Assembly: GCA_025024175.1 (NCBI GenBank)
Contig: QCXZ01000001.1
Span: 35,148,942 to 35,212,941, forward strand
Origin: Rhyzopertha dominica
Taxonomy: Eukaryota > Arthropoda > Insecta > Coleoptera > Bostrichidae
Length of the DNA: 64,000 nt
Reading direction: 5' to 3'
Positions within the stretch are counted from its first letter, which is position 1; each line of letters starts with the position of its first letter. The translations under genes were made by a program, and so were the position numbers. Of the stretch, positions 1 to 12,589 are shown one piece after another. A model generated the notes under the pieces. The model made no database searches. It was not told the origin of the DNA and saw only the letters and a list, made by a program, of their open reading frames with translations.

Positions 1-1254
1 GGTTACCTACATCTCTTGTCTACGCACTGACGCCATTACAGTTTGATTCTTCATTGTATACGTTGTTTACTGAGTGTTTAAGATGCCTCCGACAATCGTG
101 AGTCCCGCCGATTGTGAAGTACGGGCTGTTATACGATTTCTTAGTGCTAAAGGCGTAAAACCGATCGATATTCATCGTGAGATCTGTGAAGTTTCGGACA
201 AAACATTATGAGTGATGGAATGGTAAGGAAATGGGTGAGAGCATTTAAAGATGGCCGCACAAATGTGCATGATGAAGAACGGAGTGCGCGTCCTTCGGTC
301 GTTAATGAAGATTTGGTGCAGAAAGTGAACGAAAAGGTGAGAGAAAACAGACGCTTTACAATTTCATCATTGTGCGACTGCTTTCCTCAATATTCTCGTA
401 GTGTTTTGTATCGCATTGTGACCGAGAACTTGAATTACCGGAAATTGTGTTCACGTTGGGTTCCAAAAATGTTGACGGATTTGCACAAAACCCAACGTTT
501 AGGTAGTGCATTGACTTTCCTTGAGCGGTACCACAATGAAGGTGAAGATTTTTTAGACCAAATTGTTACTGGTGACGAAACATGGGTGGCCTACGTCACA
601 CCAGAATTGAAACAACAATCCATGGAATGGCGACATTCATCATCACCCAAAAAAGTGAAGTTTAAGCAAACAATTTCTGCCCGGAAAATCATGTGCACAG
701 TTTTTTGGGACAGAAAAGGAGTATTGCTAGTGGAGTTTCTGCCTCGTAATGAGACAATCAATGCAGCGTCTTATTGTAAGACATTGAACACAATCTGCGT
801 CGTGCAATCCAGAACAAAAGACGTGGCAAGTTCAGTAAGGGTATCGTTTTGCTGCATGACAATGCCCGTCCACATGTGGCTGATCGGACCAAAGAATTCA
901 TCAAATCTTTTAAATGGGAAACTCTAGATCATCCTCCATACAGCCCTGATCTGGCGCCCAGCGACTACCATTTGTTTCTGCACTTGAAGAAACACCTGGG
1001 TGGTCAGCGTCTTCAAGACGATAACGAAGTCGAAACATTTGTGATACAGTGGTTAACAAGTCAGGCGGCAGAATTTTATGAGGAGGGTATATAAAAACTG
1101 GTGCCACGTTATGACAAGTGCCTCAATATTCACGGAAATTATGTAGAAAAGTAGATTAAGGTACAGGCTTTCATGTAAGATAAAATTATTGTGATATCTT
1201 TGCACGTCTTTTTTTAATTCCAAAACGGTACTTACTTAAAAAACATGCCTCGTA
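1..1254 (+). mobile_element. mariner-family DNA transposon, left end outside window
   Basis: The window opens in the 5' untranslated region of a mariner copy. The 3' terminal inverted repeat lies at about 1205-1254: it contains CCAAAACGGTACTTACTTAA and ends ATGCCTCGTA, followed by TA as expected for a TA target duplication. No matching 5' inverted repeat is seen at the window start, so the left end must lie upstream. The element is about 1.25 kb within the window, near full mariner length. The single gene inside is broken, so this copy cannot make its own transposase. Confidence 0.88.
83..1154 (+). pseudogene. broken mariner transposase (DD34D)
   Basis: The intact family protein cuts and pastes the element at TA sites. 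The start is the ATG at 83, which opens an N-terminal helix-turn-helix region of about 40 codons before a frameshift near 200-208. The frame continues at 208 through MSDGMVRKWVRAFKDG and the first catalytic aspartate in TGDETW. A second frameshift lies near 790-850. The frame then resumes with HDNARPH (second aspartate) and PYSPDLAPSDYHLF (third). Thirty-four residues separate the last two aspartates, the mariner signature. An in-frame TAA at 1092-1094 interrupts the C-terminus, which reads on to the expected TAG at 1152. Two frameshifts and one nonsense codon make it a pseudogene. All three catalytic aspartates survive, so the copy is moderately young. Confidence 0.9.
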
Positions 1255-3479
1255 TATAGAGCCTAGAAACATAAAGCTTTATTTATATTACATTTGCTTC
1301 ATGACTTGTTTTTAGTATTAATAAATTGAAATTAGATTACAACGCACGAGTGGTCGCAATTATTTTTTGCCAGACAGTAGCTACCTGATATTAATTTAAA
1401 AAGGGAATTAAATATGGAATAGCAGAAAACTGGTAGACAACTAAAATAAACGTAATAAACGGTCAGGTAATTTTCAAAATGCAAATTTATCTGTAGTAAA
1501 GAAGAGAACATACATAGTATAATAAAAAAGAGAACATAAATTAGCTACGTTACTGAGGAACTATACAAGAAGTATATGTTTACTCCTCTGCAGAATTTGC
1601 GTCACACTTTCATATTTTCGATGTTATTTGAACCCACATTATTGCAATAAATTAAAATACGTTAAAAATACTGAATGCTAATTGGCGTAGTTCAATCGTT
1701 ACTTCTTTACTCTAGATTAATGCGGCTTTTACTATTACCATACAACATTTACAGAAATTGAGATGTTGAAATATTAGAAACATTAACTGCATCGTTGAAA
1801 AATATTATAATGGGAAACTGGCAATTTTCTATACAAAGAGCTTTTTGTTTTCACCCAAAATTAAATACGCGATATCTGCATGATTTTACGCTCAGCGAGT
1901 ACATTATTAGTCCATCAAAGCCTTGACTCAATCAGCAGTCAAAACGATTTACAACGACGGACGGTACAAATCTAGGATCTATCGTCCTAGGTACAAATAC
2001 AATAGTAGGCCGACATGTCATTCAGTGCTTTGTAGCTATAATTTTGCTGTTGCTAAATATTATATCACTTTATATAGGTGCCTTGATCTGTAACCTCATG
2101 TTACATACACCAGACAATTTACATACGCGTAGATATTCAAATTGGCAAAGAAACTAATGAACTGATCGTATATTTTATTTATTCATAACGATAAAAAACA
2201 GTCGCATTAATATTATTTTTAAATGTATATATCAAATTTCATTTACATTGGAAATTAATCCTAATATATCATGTCTACTAGGATTAATGTTATTTACAAT
2301 GCTTTTAGCAAATTTGAATGCTTCGATAAATAATCATTGCATTTGGACTGCATGTTTAGTTTAATTCCAGACCTATACTTCAAACTACAAGATGTGTTCA
2401 GTTCAATGGTATATTTGGTCACTTCCAGAGTATCAAAGGCAAATGTATGAATCGAGTTACGAAACTTCTAACAGGTAAACAATTGCGACCATATATGACT
2501 ACATATGACATATAACGGGAATAGAAGACCTAATAAAACAAAAGCAGTTAAATATTACGCAGATAGCTTATTTTGTAATAAAGTGAAACCTGGTGTAAAA
2601 ATAGCACTGTTAAACGTGGAGGAAGAGGAATAATTATTCAAAAATATCTCTAGACCCCGCTTGATATAATTTCATTAAATTTTGGTTATTATTATTTGAA
2701 GTGGAAGACGTTTTAATATGACGCGCTTTTTTCTTAATAAATGGGGAGGGGGGGGGGGGCTAGCCCCACCAGTTATAGAAAACGATATACAATTACAACA
2801 CTTACATTATTAGTTAAAAAGGACATACAAATTAGCTATCCCAAGACAAACGAAAAACGACAAATATAGGTTTATACCAGTTGGGACAATTGACAATTGG
2901 AGATAAGCACACCTCAGACTAATATTGAACACAAAGACGGGAGTGACCACGTCGCAAATAAATAACCACTGAAGTATACCTACACCGAGTTAAAGGTCCG
3001 AACGCGCCAACCGCCACATGTGAGCTCCGCGAATATTTGCATAGAATGGTAGGCAGTACCTACCTGTGTGTGTCGGTACCGTTTAGAAAATACATTATTA
3101 ATTTACAGTGACCGAATTTCTTCCTGTCCATAGTAAACGGACGCGCTTTGGTCAAGGTAATAAATTTTGTTGATTTATGATGTCCGAGAACAATCACTGG
3201 GAACTGAATAGATGCGGATGGACGATGAGTTTAAAATAGCTACGGAACGAGAATGACCTGTGCCGTTTTTTGTACGTAATGGTGTTGTGTACTATAGCAG
3301 CAAAACCCTGAGCAGTATAAGTTTCTCGTGCTGAATAGTCATTTGAAGACCGAGTATATAAATACATAGATAATAAAGTCTAATATAAAGTATGTGCTTG
3401 GAAAATATACGTGGATTTCTGAAATGGATATAATTAAATATTAACACTTAACGATAATTTCACAAGATCTTTAATTTGT
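1255..3479. other. AT-rich intergenic DNA, no gene seen
   Basis: No reading frame, splice pattern or repeat structure that I recognise. A poly-G tract at about 2743-2759 followed by GCTAGCCCC resembles the ends of some hAT elements but has no partner. Confidence 0.5.
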
Positions 3480-4160
3480 GTTATTACAACAACTCAATGG
3501 AATAATTATATTTACCTTCTATAATACGTTGCCAAACCCTTGTTGCAACCATCATGCTGGAAGCTAGTTTGTAGTCTTCCAGTAGTGGAGGCAAATCGTT
3601 TATTAAGAAATGTAAATACCTATGATCATTTAAATGTTCATCAAATATAAAAGGCCCAATAATGCGACCTTCTAGGATGCCAGTAAGGATTGAAGATTAT
3701 TCTGAGAACAGGACTTATTATAAATTTGGCTTCATCGGTCCATATAACTAAATATGATTAATTGGTCCTGTTGTACACAATCTAGCGACCATTAACGGTA
3801 TACTGTCATTTAAAAGTCGTGATTCGTGAGAGCTTGGTGAAGTTTAATTTATATGTTATGCTCGGTATTTGTGTTCATCTAGAATTTTTTTTTAACACTG
3901 CAAGAAGATTTTTCGAGATTTTCTGATAGCTCACTAATGCTTATGTGAAGCTAGGCTTCCCCACACGTCATAACGTCGATTATTTATACTCTTTCACATT
4001 GCTTATTCAGAGAAATACTTTGCCTGAATATTGAGTTCTATTTTATTTGAATATTGTACAGCACATTCCCTTGCGGCAACTAACTCCTTTTAAATTGAAA
4101 ATACGTTTTCAGCATGTCATTTATTCATTTTGCTTGCCACAACTGTATGCTCCGAAATTA
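3480..4160 (-). pseudogene. decayed mariner/Tc1-superfamily transposase
   Basis: Reading the minus strand from about 4150 down, fragments in several frames line up in the order of an insect DDE transposase of the mariner/Tc1 group. An N-terminal piece reads VAARECAVQYSNKIEL. It is followed by a helix-turn-helix piece with SVKK-like residues and KYRA, then LHQALTNHDF, then IWTDEAKF with the first catalytic aspartate. Next comes TGILEGRIIGPFIFDEHLND and FLINDLPPLLED. The part that should carry the other two acidic residues is missing: sequence jumps to a C-terminal-like MMVATRVWQRII near 3540. There are frameshifts and stops throughout. The order of matches supports the family. No inverted repeats were found, so element ends are unknown. 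Confidence 0.65.
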
Positions 4161-4347
4161 AGGACATCAAAATAAATACATACAATAGGTCGATATTTTA
4201 ATTCTTCTGTTTTCCAAGACAGTCTATTTTCCATGGCTTGCTTATGGCTGTAAGCCTTTACAAAGGGTAAAGCTACATGAAATCGACTGTTCCAATAAAA
4301 TATTATACTGATTGTTTGTAGGTTATGTTATGCAGTTGGGAAAATAA

Positions 4348-4711
4348 ACTAGTCTTAGATATCAATGCTCAACAATTTAATTGAGAACTTTCGGAGCGAC
4401 CGTTTTCATCTCTAAGTCATAAATAATGTGTGAGACGTCCGCTAAACCACTACATTTGGTGCACATCACAAATTATGCTTTTACATCTTAATTAATGTTA
4501 TATGTTTATAAATATGGTAATTTAATTTTGTTAAACAAATTCGTATTTTGTCACGACATGCCATGATTTCAAATGTCTTATAAGATGTGCACTAAATGTA
4601 GTTTAGGGGTTTAGGGGGACCTCTCACACATCATTTGTGACTTGAAGATGGAAGCGGCCGTTTCCGAAACGTCTCAGTTAGATTATTTACTATTGATATC
4701 TAAGACTATAA
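4348..4711. repeat. foldback repeat 1, about 120-base arms
   Basis: The left arm (about 4350-4468) is largely the reverse complement of the right arm (about 4583-4709), with roughly 115 bases between. Outer ends read AGTCTTAGATATCAA and TTGATATCTAAGACT. The right arm contains TTGAAGATGGAAGCGGCCG then TTTCCGAAAC. There GGAA and TTCC can pair between a GAAGA and a CGAAA box, the layout of a degenerate hammerhead ribozyme core. Penelope-like elements are known to carry such motifs in repeats that can lie head to head. Assignment to that group is inference. Confidence 0.7.
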
Positions 4712-4812
4712 ACATTATAATGACTTTTCTCTCCATCCACTGTCTCCACAGATAGAACTACATTAAAATACCTTCAATAACAATTGTACAGTTATTGACC
4801 GTTGATCTTAGA

Positions 4813-5192
4813 TGTTATTTAAAAATATTAGGTTTCGGTCTTCCAAATAAAACTCCTTTTATCTTATGCCAAGCTTTCGGAGAACATTTGTCTCCTTCTT
4901 CTGGGCAATAGAAAAGGAATTATTTTAAGTTGAATAGCAGTCTTAACTTCATATATATAACTCTAATACTTATGGGTAATTTTAAATATTGCTAACTATT
5001 AATAATCACAAACAATGTTGACAAGTATTTGCCATAAGTATTAGAGTTATATATATGAAGTTAAGACTGCTTTTCAACTTAGATAATTTCGTTTCTATTG
5101 CCCAGAAGAAGGAGACAAATGATCTCCGAAAGCTTGGCATAAGATAAAGGAGTTTTATTTGGAAGACCGAAACCTAATATATTTAAATAACA
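4813..5192. repeat. foldback repeat 2, about 160-base arms
   Basis: The arms at 4813-4975 and 5032-5192 are near-perfect reverse complements around a loop of about 56 bases. Ends read GTTATTTAAA and its complement. Each arm carries AGAAGAAGGAGACAAATG, then TCTCCGAAAGC, on the plus strand in the right arm and the minus strand in the left. GGAGA pairs with TCTCC between GAAGA and CGAAA boxes. A direct repeat ACCTTCAATAACAATT occurs outside the left arm (about 4771) and at the right end (about 5192). That may mark a target duplication or an outer part of the element. It lies 100 bases from foldback 1 and has the same architecture. Confidence 0.75.
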
Positions 5193-5369
5193 CCTTCAAT
5201 AACAATTATGTAATATTTTGTACGTATACTGATTTTGGCACTTTTAACTCACATTTGCATTTATATTTTTATTGAAATTACTGTTTTGCTATTTTGGTCC
5301 TCTTGTGGTGGGTGTATATCAAAGTATTTGCTAAAAATTTCAGAATATTAATTATAAATTTTTGTTTAG

Positions 5370-5590
5370 AGCCACTCAACAACTACCAACTTGGCTTTCT
5401 TTGCCAGTTTAGTATCATCTTCTGAACTTGTATTCTGCAAATACTGATTTCAACAAAGCATTCGATCGCACTAACTACCACATGCTGCTGAAGTGGATAC
5501 GTTTGGACACCGTAGATTTGCTGTGTCATAGTCCTCCTTATATGGTGCATTTTTTCAAAGAAGCTGTTATGTGTCATATCTTAAGCATTA
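5370..5590 (+). pseudogene. non-LTR retrotransposon reverse transcriptase fragment
   Basis: A short stretch encodes TDFNKAFDRTNYHMLLKWIR, which matches the YTDFSKAFDRVNH..LL block around catalytic motif A of Jockey/CR1-type reverse transcriptases. Just upstream, in another frame, TTNLAFFASLV fits the segment that normally precedes it. Downstream, DTVDLLCHSPPYMVHF resembles the following region. The copy lacks both its 5' and 3' parts and is shifted in frame, so it is a dead scrap. The family within the non-LTR elements cannot be fixed. Confidence 0.62.
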
Positions 5591-5592
5591 CC

Positions 5593-8500
5593 GGATATTA
5601 ATATTATGTTATGCGGGTATTCTAATTTATATTGATTTTGTTGTTTTCGCTACTCTTCATTTTGTTCTTAATTTGTCCTATAGTATATTAGATAGCAAAG
5701 GATATTACTAATATCAGAAATTTGAATAGCACTTTATTTCCAATATTCAAGAGTCTACTGCACTTGATTAAAATTTCTGCGTATTGATAAGTATATATAA
5801 CTACTGGATAATGAAAAAAAACGAATGCCATACTTTATTTTGTGGTTTGGTCGTGTTTTGTTAGTGATATGTGACTAGGACTGTACTCTAGGGCTGTAGC
5901 ATCGTGAACAATAGTTCTCTATTACTATCTGTGTGATTCAATTGCTTTACTATCAAAGAATGCCTTTAATACACCATTACAGATGGCTACTATAGGCTTT
6001 TATATGCCTATTATTCTCCAGCAGAGCATTATAATTTGATAAATAAAGTTGATGAGCTATTTATCTACTCAACAGATTTAGCGACGCTATTACGGCGGCC
6101 TCAGAGAGGATTAATTGCTGGTTCATTTTTTGTGATAGTTCTTTTATGATTAAAAAGTATAAAGCAGCCTCCTTTGTATATTTAAATGCCTGTTTATCTG
6201 ACAATAGTTGTTTACTGTACTGCTAGAGCTATTACATTGCGGTTGTCGGGTACTTATAAAATATTAAAGTGGTCGTTTATTTTCTCTGTGTATTGCAATC
6301 GCTGTCGGTGCATTTGGAATTAGCATGTGGGCACGTGCAGGGGCGTATGCACTATGCAAGTATGAATTCAGTAGTGGATATTAAAATCTAGACGCAATTT
6401 CTAGCATACCTACCTAAATACTTTTTGCAACACAGGTTTTCCTCAAAATCTGCTTCTATTTATCAGATGGGCCTAATAAGAGATATAATAATTATTATAA
6501 ACCCATGAACATGCAATAATATGTATGTTCCATAGATATAAACAATGATCGGCTCTAGGCGGCAGGCAACTGCCAACGGTGATAGAATTTAGAAGCGGCA
6601 AAATCAAATTAATTATTACAAAAAAAAAACACAAAAATATATTGCGATAGAAAATAAAGGAATAAATATAACAGGAATTGACAGGCTTCAGCAGACCAGA
6701 ATAGACTATAGGGTCTGGGTATTGACTATTTGCATAGATGAATTGCCTACAAAACCCAATTAAAATACTCCTATAGTTATTGAATTTTAATGTTTATTCT
6801 TTTTTTACTTTAAATAATTCATTTAATACTTCTTCAGAAGTCATTGGAACTTCTTGGTGTATACTTTACCCGGTGGATAAAGGCACAACGGCTCAATAGT
6901 TTGTAACAAATTTATTACTCCTAAATGTAAAAAAGCTGTTATTTTATTGAAAAAATAATTTCATTCATGGGAGGGAGGGGGGAGAATTGACCCTCTGCCC
7001 ATCTCCTTGGCTACGTCATTCTGCGGAAAAAAGGTTCGAAAGAGATTATGTTAATTGATGTTTAAACTTTGATTATTGCACTAGTATTCTATGCTCTTTG
7101 TTGTTTGAAAGCATTATTTGTACTAATTTTAGTTCCTAATTAAAAAAAATACGTAAATATGGTGGTGATAAGGTGGTATTATCTTAATATGTTTTTCTTT
7201 GTAAATCTGTTTTCTATTAATTTTTAATTTGCCTACGGCGGCAAAAATGCTAAGGCCGGCTATGGATAAAATTTGTACTCGCATTTCTTAAAATTAATAT
7301 TAAGCAGTGTTTGCACTGACAATGCAATTTATGTTTATAAATTTTGGGTTCGTGTGCTTAATAATTTAATTTTATTGACGTTAATATACACTTAGACCGG
7401 GTTTCACAAAAACTTTTGTCAAATACAATTGGAAAATACCTTTTGTTCATATTTTCTGAAGTCTCAGCCAAAGATTGACGACGAAGACAATGTTTGCATG
7501 TAGATAGTAACGTGCATGTAGACAAATTTAAAATAAAAACCTCAACGAAGTAACCATATTAAGTAATTTAGATAAATAGGTAGATATTCAAGTTGTAGTA
7601 GGCATATGAAGAAAATGCTGTAGAATACCAACTTCGATATCATTTTGTATCGTGGGGAAGAAAGCCTTTATGCATTTTTCAGTTAAAATGCTGACAAAAC
7701 ACAATTAAAATAAAAAGTTTTTATCGCAAAAAAATAACCTGGCCTAAATGTCGGAATAGGCCAAGAACAGCAGTTTATAATGACACTTAAAGTACCCGTG
7801 AACTCTAAAGCTTGAATCAACAACGATACGGCGCTTAGAAAATATTGCNATCTAAAGTCAAATGTTTTCGTTCAAGTTATCGAATTGTTATATAGTACAT
7901 GGTGATTAGTCTCAGTACTTAATTTGTAGTTGGCTTAAGACTGGAGATTACATTGCCAAACGAATAAGTCAAACTTTGAAAAGTGATTGGGAGAAAAATT
8001 GTTACCAAATTTGTCTTATCTTATCTTAAAGGCAAAACTAGTTATGTCCTCATGTCTGTAGAAGAAAATCTTACAATCGTACATTCGTTGTCATTGTGAT
8101 AATTCCACAAAAATTCCCTCCCTAAACATAGGCTTAGATAGGGGGGTTTTGGGGTGGCTAAGCCCTAAGCTTCTCGATAGCCCCCCCCCCCTTAAAGTAT
8201 TTCGCNAGGTTTAAATATAATAATTTATTTATATATATTTCTGATAGTTCAGCCTGCTAAAGAAGAAAAGTACAGAAATGTTTAGGTAAGTATTTCTGCA
8301 AGTATACATATAATATAAGACACAATTCGATAAACAAAGAAATGTAAGTGTCCGAAATTGGGCATAGCAAATAAAGCGGACACAAAGAGGGTGCAAACAG
8401 TGTGGGACACTTCATATTATAATAAGACGACCGTTCCTTTTAGCCCATCCGTTGTCTAGGACAATGGGTTTATGTATCTTCTTTAGATTCTAATTTAATC

Positions 8501-9235
8501 ATCGCCTTTATTTACAAGTTGGCAGGGTAAACGTCCTGGTATTTGATTTATCTATTACGTTCAACATGCGTGTGCTAATTGAAACTGGTGATACTGTCTA
8601 TTATGCGTGGAGAAAACCTAAAGTAGGCTTTACGTTAGTGGGCTTGACAAAATGGATATATAGGAAGAAAATTTTTGTTTGTTAGCTGTCGTTGTTTGTC
8701 ATGGTCCTCCAGCATACATAATGCACGTGCCATGCAAGAGTACATACATAATGGTGGAATCTACTACCTACTGATGATGACATACTTTAGGCAGAGTCTC
8801 TTGAGCTTCAATGGAATGGTCCCCTTATTAGAATCTTTTACGCCGCCTGTTCAAGGACGGTTGCAACAATTCTGATCTACATGTTGAATAGTTACGTCGT
8901 TCAAAACACAAGATTCGGGAATGCATATCCCTTGGTTCATCTTGTGCTCCTCCACTACAGTAATTTCCCGTTTAATANAATGTTTAAAAANACTACTGGG
9001 TAGGGTCTACAAGGTCTACTTTATCTCATCATATTTCCGTTAAAACAGTGACNGATCTGAAAAAATATTGAATACCTTAGAAGAGTTGTGTGATCTTTTA
9101 AATATCTATCTAGAATACTTCATATTGCGTTAGATACTTGTAAGGCCGCCTGTAAGTTTAACAAAACTGTAAGTTCTTTCTGTATTTCTAATCAAATAAA
9201 TAATTACTGTCATCGATAGTGCTATAAAATCTGAC
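5593..9235. other. AT-rich intergenic DNA with possible element scraps
   Basis: No gene supported. The C-tract block at about 8110-8205 (GGGGTGGCTAAGCCC) and the G-tract block at 6968-7015 (its complement reads GACGTAGCCAAGG) look like end fragments of hAT-type elements of the GGGCGTAGCCAGG kind. N bases at 7850, 8206, 8978, 8991 and 9053 limit reading. Confidence 0.45.
6549..7265. mobile_element. possible degraded non-autonomous hAT-like element
   Basis: The left end CGGCTCTAGGCGGCAGGC and the right end GGCGGCAAAAATGCTAAGG followed by CCGGC are roughly complementary, and both resemble arthropod element ends of the GGCCGGCTCTAGG type. The interior is AT-rich without a recognisable transposase. 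Flanking 8-base duplication is not convincing. Ends are tentative. Confidence 0.3.
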
Positions 9236-10043
9236 CAGTGGCGGCTGATGAGGGAGGGCTGCGGGGCACCGCCCTTCGTACGCAAATGACTAGGTACATT
9301 AAATTCAATTAAATTAAAATATTTATTTACATTTACACCTAATGATCTAATATATCCATTATTAGTTTATTACCCGTAGGTATTTAATTTATAATCTTAC
9401 GTAGATTTGCGTTCAGCGCCTGCACTGCGGGAACCCGCAAGCCATCTGATTCACTTGCCTGCCGGGTGCCGGGCGGGCTGATTCCTGTAAGCCCAAAGCG
9501 TTTCGATGCCAATACAATGTTATGTGGCCAATGCGATGGAAATGGCACGCGTCGACACCCGATTCTAAGTTGAATTTCAGGCTCAGTTCGTTCAGCCCGA
9601 GACACGAGCGCGCATTTCTGCAAATAATGCACTCGAACGTGAGCGGTTATTAAACGTAGGAACAGGTGTTTTTGTGGAAAATTGTGTTCAAGAGAAAAAT
9701 GAGGATGTGTGATTTGATTAAATTAAACTTCAGTTCTCTGAATTTGGCCAACAAAGTAAACATTAAGGAAAAGGAAATGCCCTGTGCCTGTATTAAATTC
9801 AAATCAAGTACAACCTAGTTCCTAAAACCGAAAAGGATTTGCCAGGAAGTTTGATCTAAATGTTTATGAAGACTTTATGGTTGCGCGGATGGGAAGAGAC
9901 AAATGCGGTTTTTTTGTTTTGTTTGTTTATTGTTTGGTGGCGATGATAACTGGACATTTCTGAGAAATAAAAGAAAAAGTAGAAATATTTTTTGTATTAT
10001 TCGATCAGCGCCCCCCAGATAAAAATGCCACCAGCCGCCACTG
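9236..10043 (+). mobile_element. internally deleted hAT element (Ds-like)
   Basis: The left end begins CAGTGGCGGCTGATG and the right end is the complement of CAGTGGCGGCTGGTGG, giving a 12-base perfect terminal repeat. The flanks AATCTGAC (9228-9235) and ACTTTGAC (10044-10051) agree at 6 of 8 positions, as expected for an old 8-base hAT target duplication. A GC-rich leader (about 9400-9650) precedes a transposase N-terminal remnant that stops after a GGDDNW block and runs straight into the 3' end. The DDE core and dimerisation region are therefore missing. The same terminal motif starts the longer element at 55652. Confidence 0.82.
9700..9990 (+). pseudogene. hAT transposase N-terminal fragment
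   Basis: Three frame-shifted pieces follow the order of the N-terminus of insect hAT transposases related to zinc-finger MYM-type protein 1. They are FSSLNLANKVNIKEKEM, then RKFDLNVYEDF, then FGGDDNWTF, which matches the LF.GDD..W.KTG zinc-finger-like block. The corresponding blocks in the 55652 copy are IEVKQLGPLRPVLNLQ, then a frame-shifted segment, then GDDCDPAWVKTG. Nothing of the catalytic part is present. Confidence 0.55.
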
Positions 10044-10051
10044 ACTTTGAC

Positions 10052-12589
10052 AATCAAAAATATAAAGAAATATACAAATATTGATTTGGAAAGATACGTG
10101 GAAGACGAAATTGGAAAAAGAGGCTACATCCGATAACCATCATCTGATGTCGGCTTAATAATACAAGACGAGGTTCATAAGTCGATGTTTGAATACATAT
10201 AGATAGGTATTACCCAAGAATTGCCGCAAAGATTCTGCAATAGATGGAATCTCAAATACATTTAAATTTATATTTATAACGAATTTGATAAGGAACAAGC
10301 AATGTAAGAGCTAACGAAGCACCAATTGGAGTGCAACTATATTCTGGACAGCACAAAAAATGCTGAAATTTATACAATTATTTAAATGAGACTTTACTGA
10401 ACCACTTCCAGACAATCCCATATCATACAGTATGCTTTCTAATCATTTGTGTGTCCGTCTCGTTTTGTGAAAGGATTTCTTGAACGTAAATTAATAAAAA
10501 AAATTACTTCATATCCACTATGACCGAGGATATGCTAATAAAGTTTATCTATAGAAGGACAATTAGCAAGTGCATTACATTTTGATGGCGTTTTAGATAA
10601 GCAGGACCACCTCTGGTAAAGAAAAATAAATGAAAACATTATTTACTTTTCGATATTTTGATTCAAAGCCTGTGACAAGAATGTGAATAATCTTATCTCT
10701 TGAGGATGGCTTCTTGCAATCGACAAATTAGACAGACTTGAGATGTAGATGTACACGGCATAGTATGGCAGACACTTGATTTCTTGTTGCATCATAAATA
10801 GTACTAACACTTTGATAAAGCTATATAGCGAAATATTTTTTTGCGATTCAAATTTTGATATTGAGCTAACTTGGCATTACTATATTTCGGTAGTTATCAA
10901 TTCGGCTACTATAAATAGATAACGTGTTTCGGTCGTCGAACGTTAAAAGTAGCTGCGGGATGTAATATCCACAATCCACTACTGGCACTCCTCTTTATAA
11001 ATCCAAGCTTGTTTGCCCTGTCGACATTTTAATTACTACACGTCAGGTTCCGACACAGGTATACATATGCTGCTATAATACGAATATTTTAATGTTCAAG
11101 ATGTTGTAAACTGTTATCAACACTTTCGTATGATATGCGTTTTCAGTTAAACGAGTAGGATACAAAACAATTTTATTTGTTAATTTGTAAAAAATATACA
11201 TAAATACCTGCTTATCCACCATGAAATGTGTTGGCTAATTCAGTATATAAACCGATCTTGAATATCGTGGAATACAAATAGTAGATACAATAACGTTATA
11301 TAACTTTTACTAAAATGCACAGATTATCTTTATTACCTGGAGTCAAAACTCCAAGTAGGTAATTATGTAATAGGTTTGTCTTTGTCGAAGTACATTGTTT
11401 AAACTTTGCTTGGAAAATGTGGGATACATTAATAAATACCTACACAAACGTTTCAATAATCTTTATTAAGATTAGCAAATTGCATTTAAATGAATCACAC
11501 GTTTACTATTATGTACCTGCAAAGAAATGTTACTGTATGGAGGATTCCAGTCTTGTTTTAAATAGAAAAAACCCTCACTTGGCAAATAAAGTTCTTGTGT
11601 TGCAAGAAAGACCAATAATTATGTGGAACCTTATGTGAAATGTAGTGATGATTTACACGACCGATTACAACCTTATGCAGTACCATTCTTGCTTATTCAT
11701 CCACTTACGCCAGTTGGCAAACACACGAGATACTTCCTTTNGCATTATCGACAAGTTTCGAAGGTGATCAAAAATTAAAGATGTTTGCTGGTATGTAATA
11801 ACATAATTTTACTGCAGTCATATGAACAGTAAATGTTGTGTGGAGATCACTACCATATATTTGTAATTATATTGTATATTAATCGTAAATTTCCTATGTA
11901 TATATTAATGTTAAATGTAAATATTTCTAAAACTATCCATCTATCGCTTCTAAATTTCGGTTTAAGTATAACTACTACCTACTTTGGGTTTTTCCAAATA
12001 CTTCGCATGCTGACTAATCTTCTTTCAACTTGCTTTGCCGACAAATATTTTATTACCTTCTACCGCTTCGCTTTGTATAACTTTTACTATTCTATTCTCT
12101 CGATTTCCGCTGTAAACTAACCTTGTAGCCAGCACAGCATAGACATGCATTTTAATTTCAATATTAACCCCACTTACTATTTTCTTGCTGGTTAGGAATA
12201 AGATTTTTGTACAGTCTAGTCTTAGCTCGCGTTCGAATAGAAGCTAACGTATCGCACGAGAAATAAACTGTGAATCTAATTCAACTGGACCGTTTTAATC
12301 ACACGCACATACCCCCACAGTTGATATTTTAACAGTACTTATGAATAACACAACAACGATGCGCAAAAGAAACTTCTATGACAGGAGTGTAAAGCAACCT
12401 TTATTACTATCGTGTAAATGCAGCTTTATATCCTGACAAAATGGTGGAGACAAAAAAGTATATGGTGTTGACAGGAGTGCCTATTCTGGTTAGGTATTTG
12501 TTTATTCTGTGCTTGTGCCCCCAATAAGGGGGTGGATTAACTAGATTAACCTCCTAATGGTGCACCCTGGGCAATGTGGTATCACGCCC
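10052..12589. other. AT-rich intergenic DNA, no gene seen
   Basis: No supported coding region or element. TGACAGGAGTG occurs twice, near 12379 and 12469. Short open frames here have no recognisable domain and low-complexity composition. Confidence 0.5.

Noticed and set aside
910..1107. Minus-strand open frame in the mariner element
   Set aside because: Antisense shadow of the transposase gene.
2743..2765. Poly-G/C tracts (also near 8181 and 55076) as regulatory G-quadruplexes
   Set aside because: They sit in context typical of degraded hAT-type element ends. No sign of a nearby promoter.
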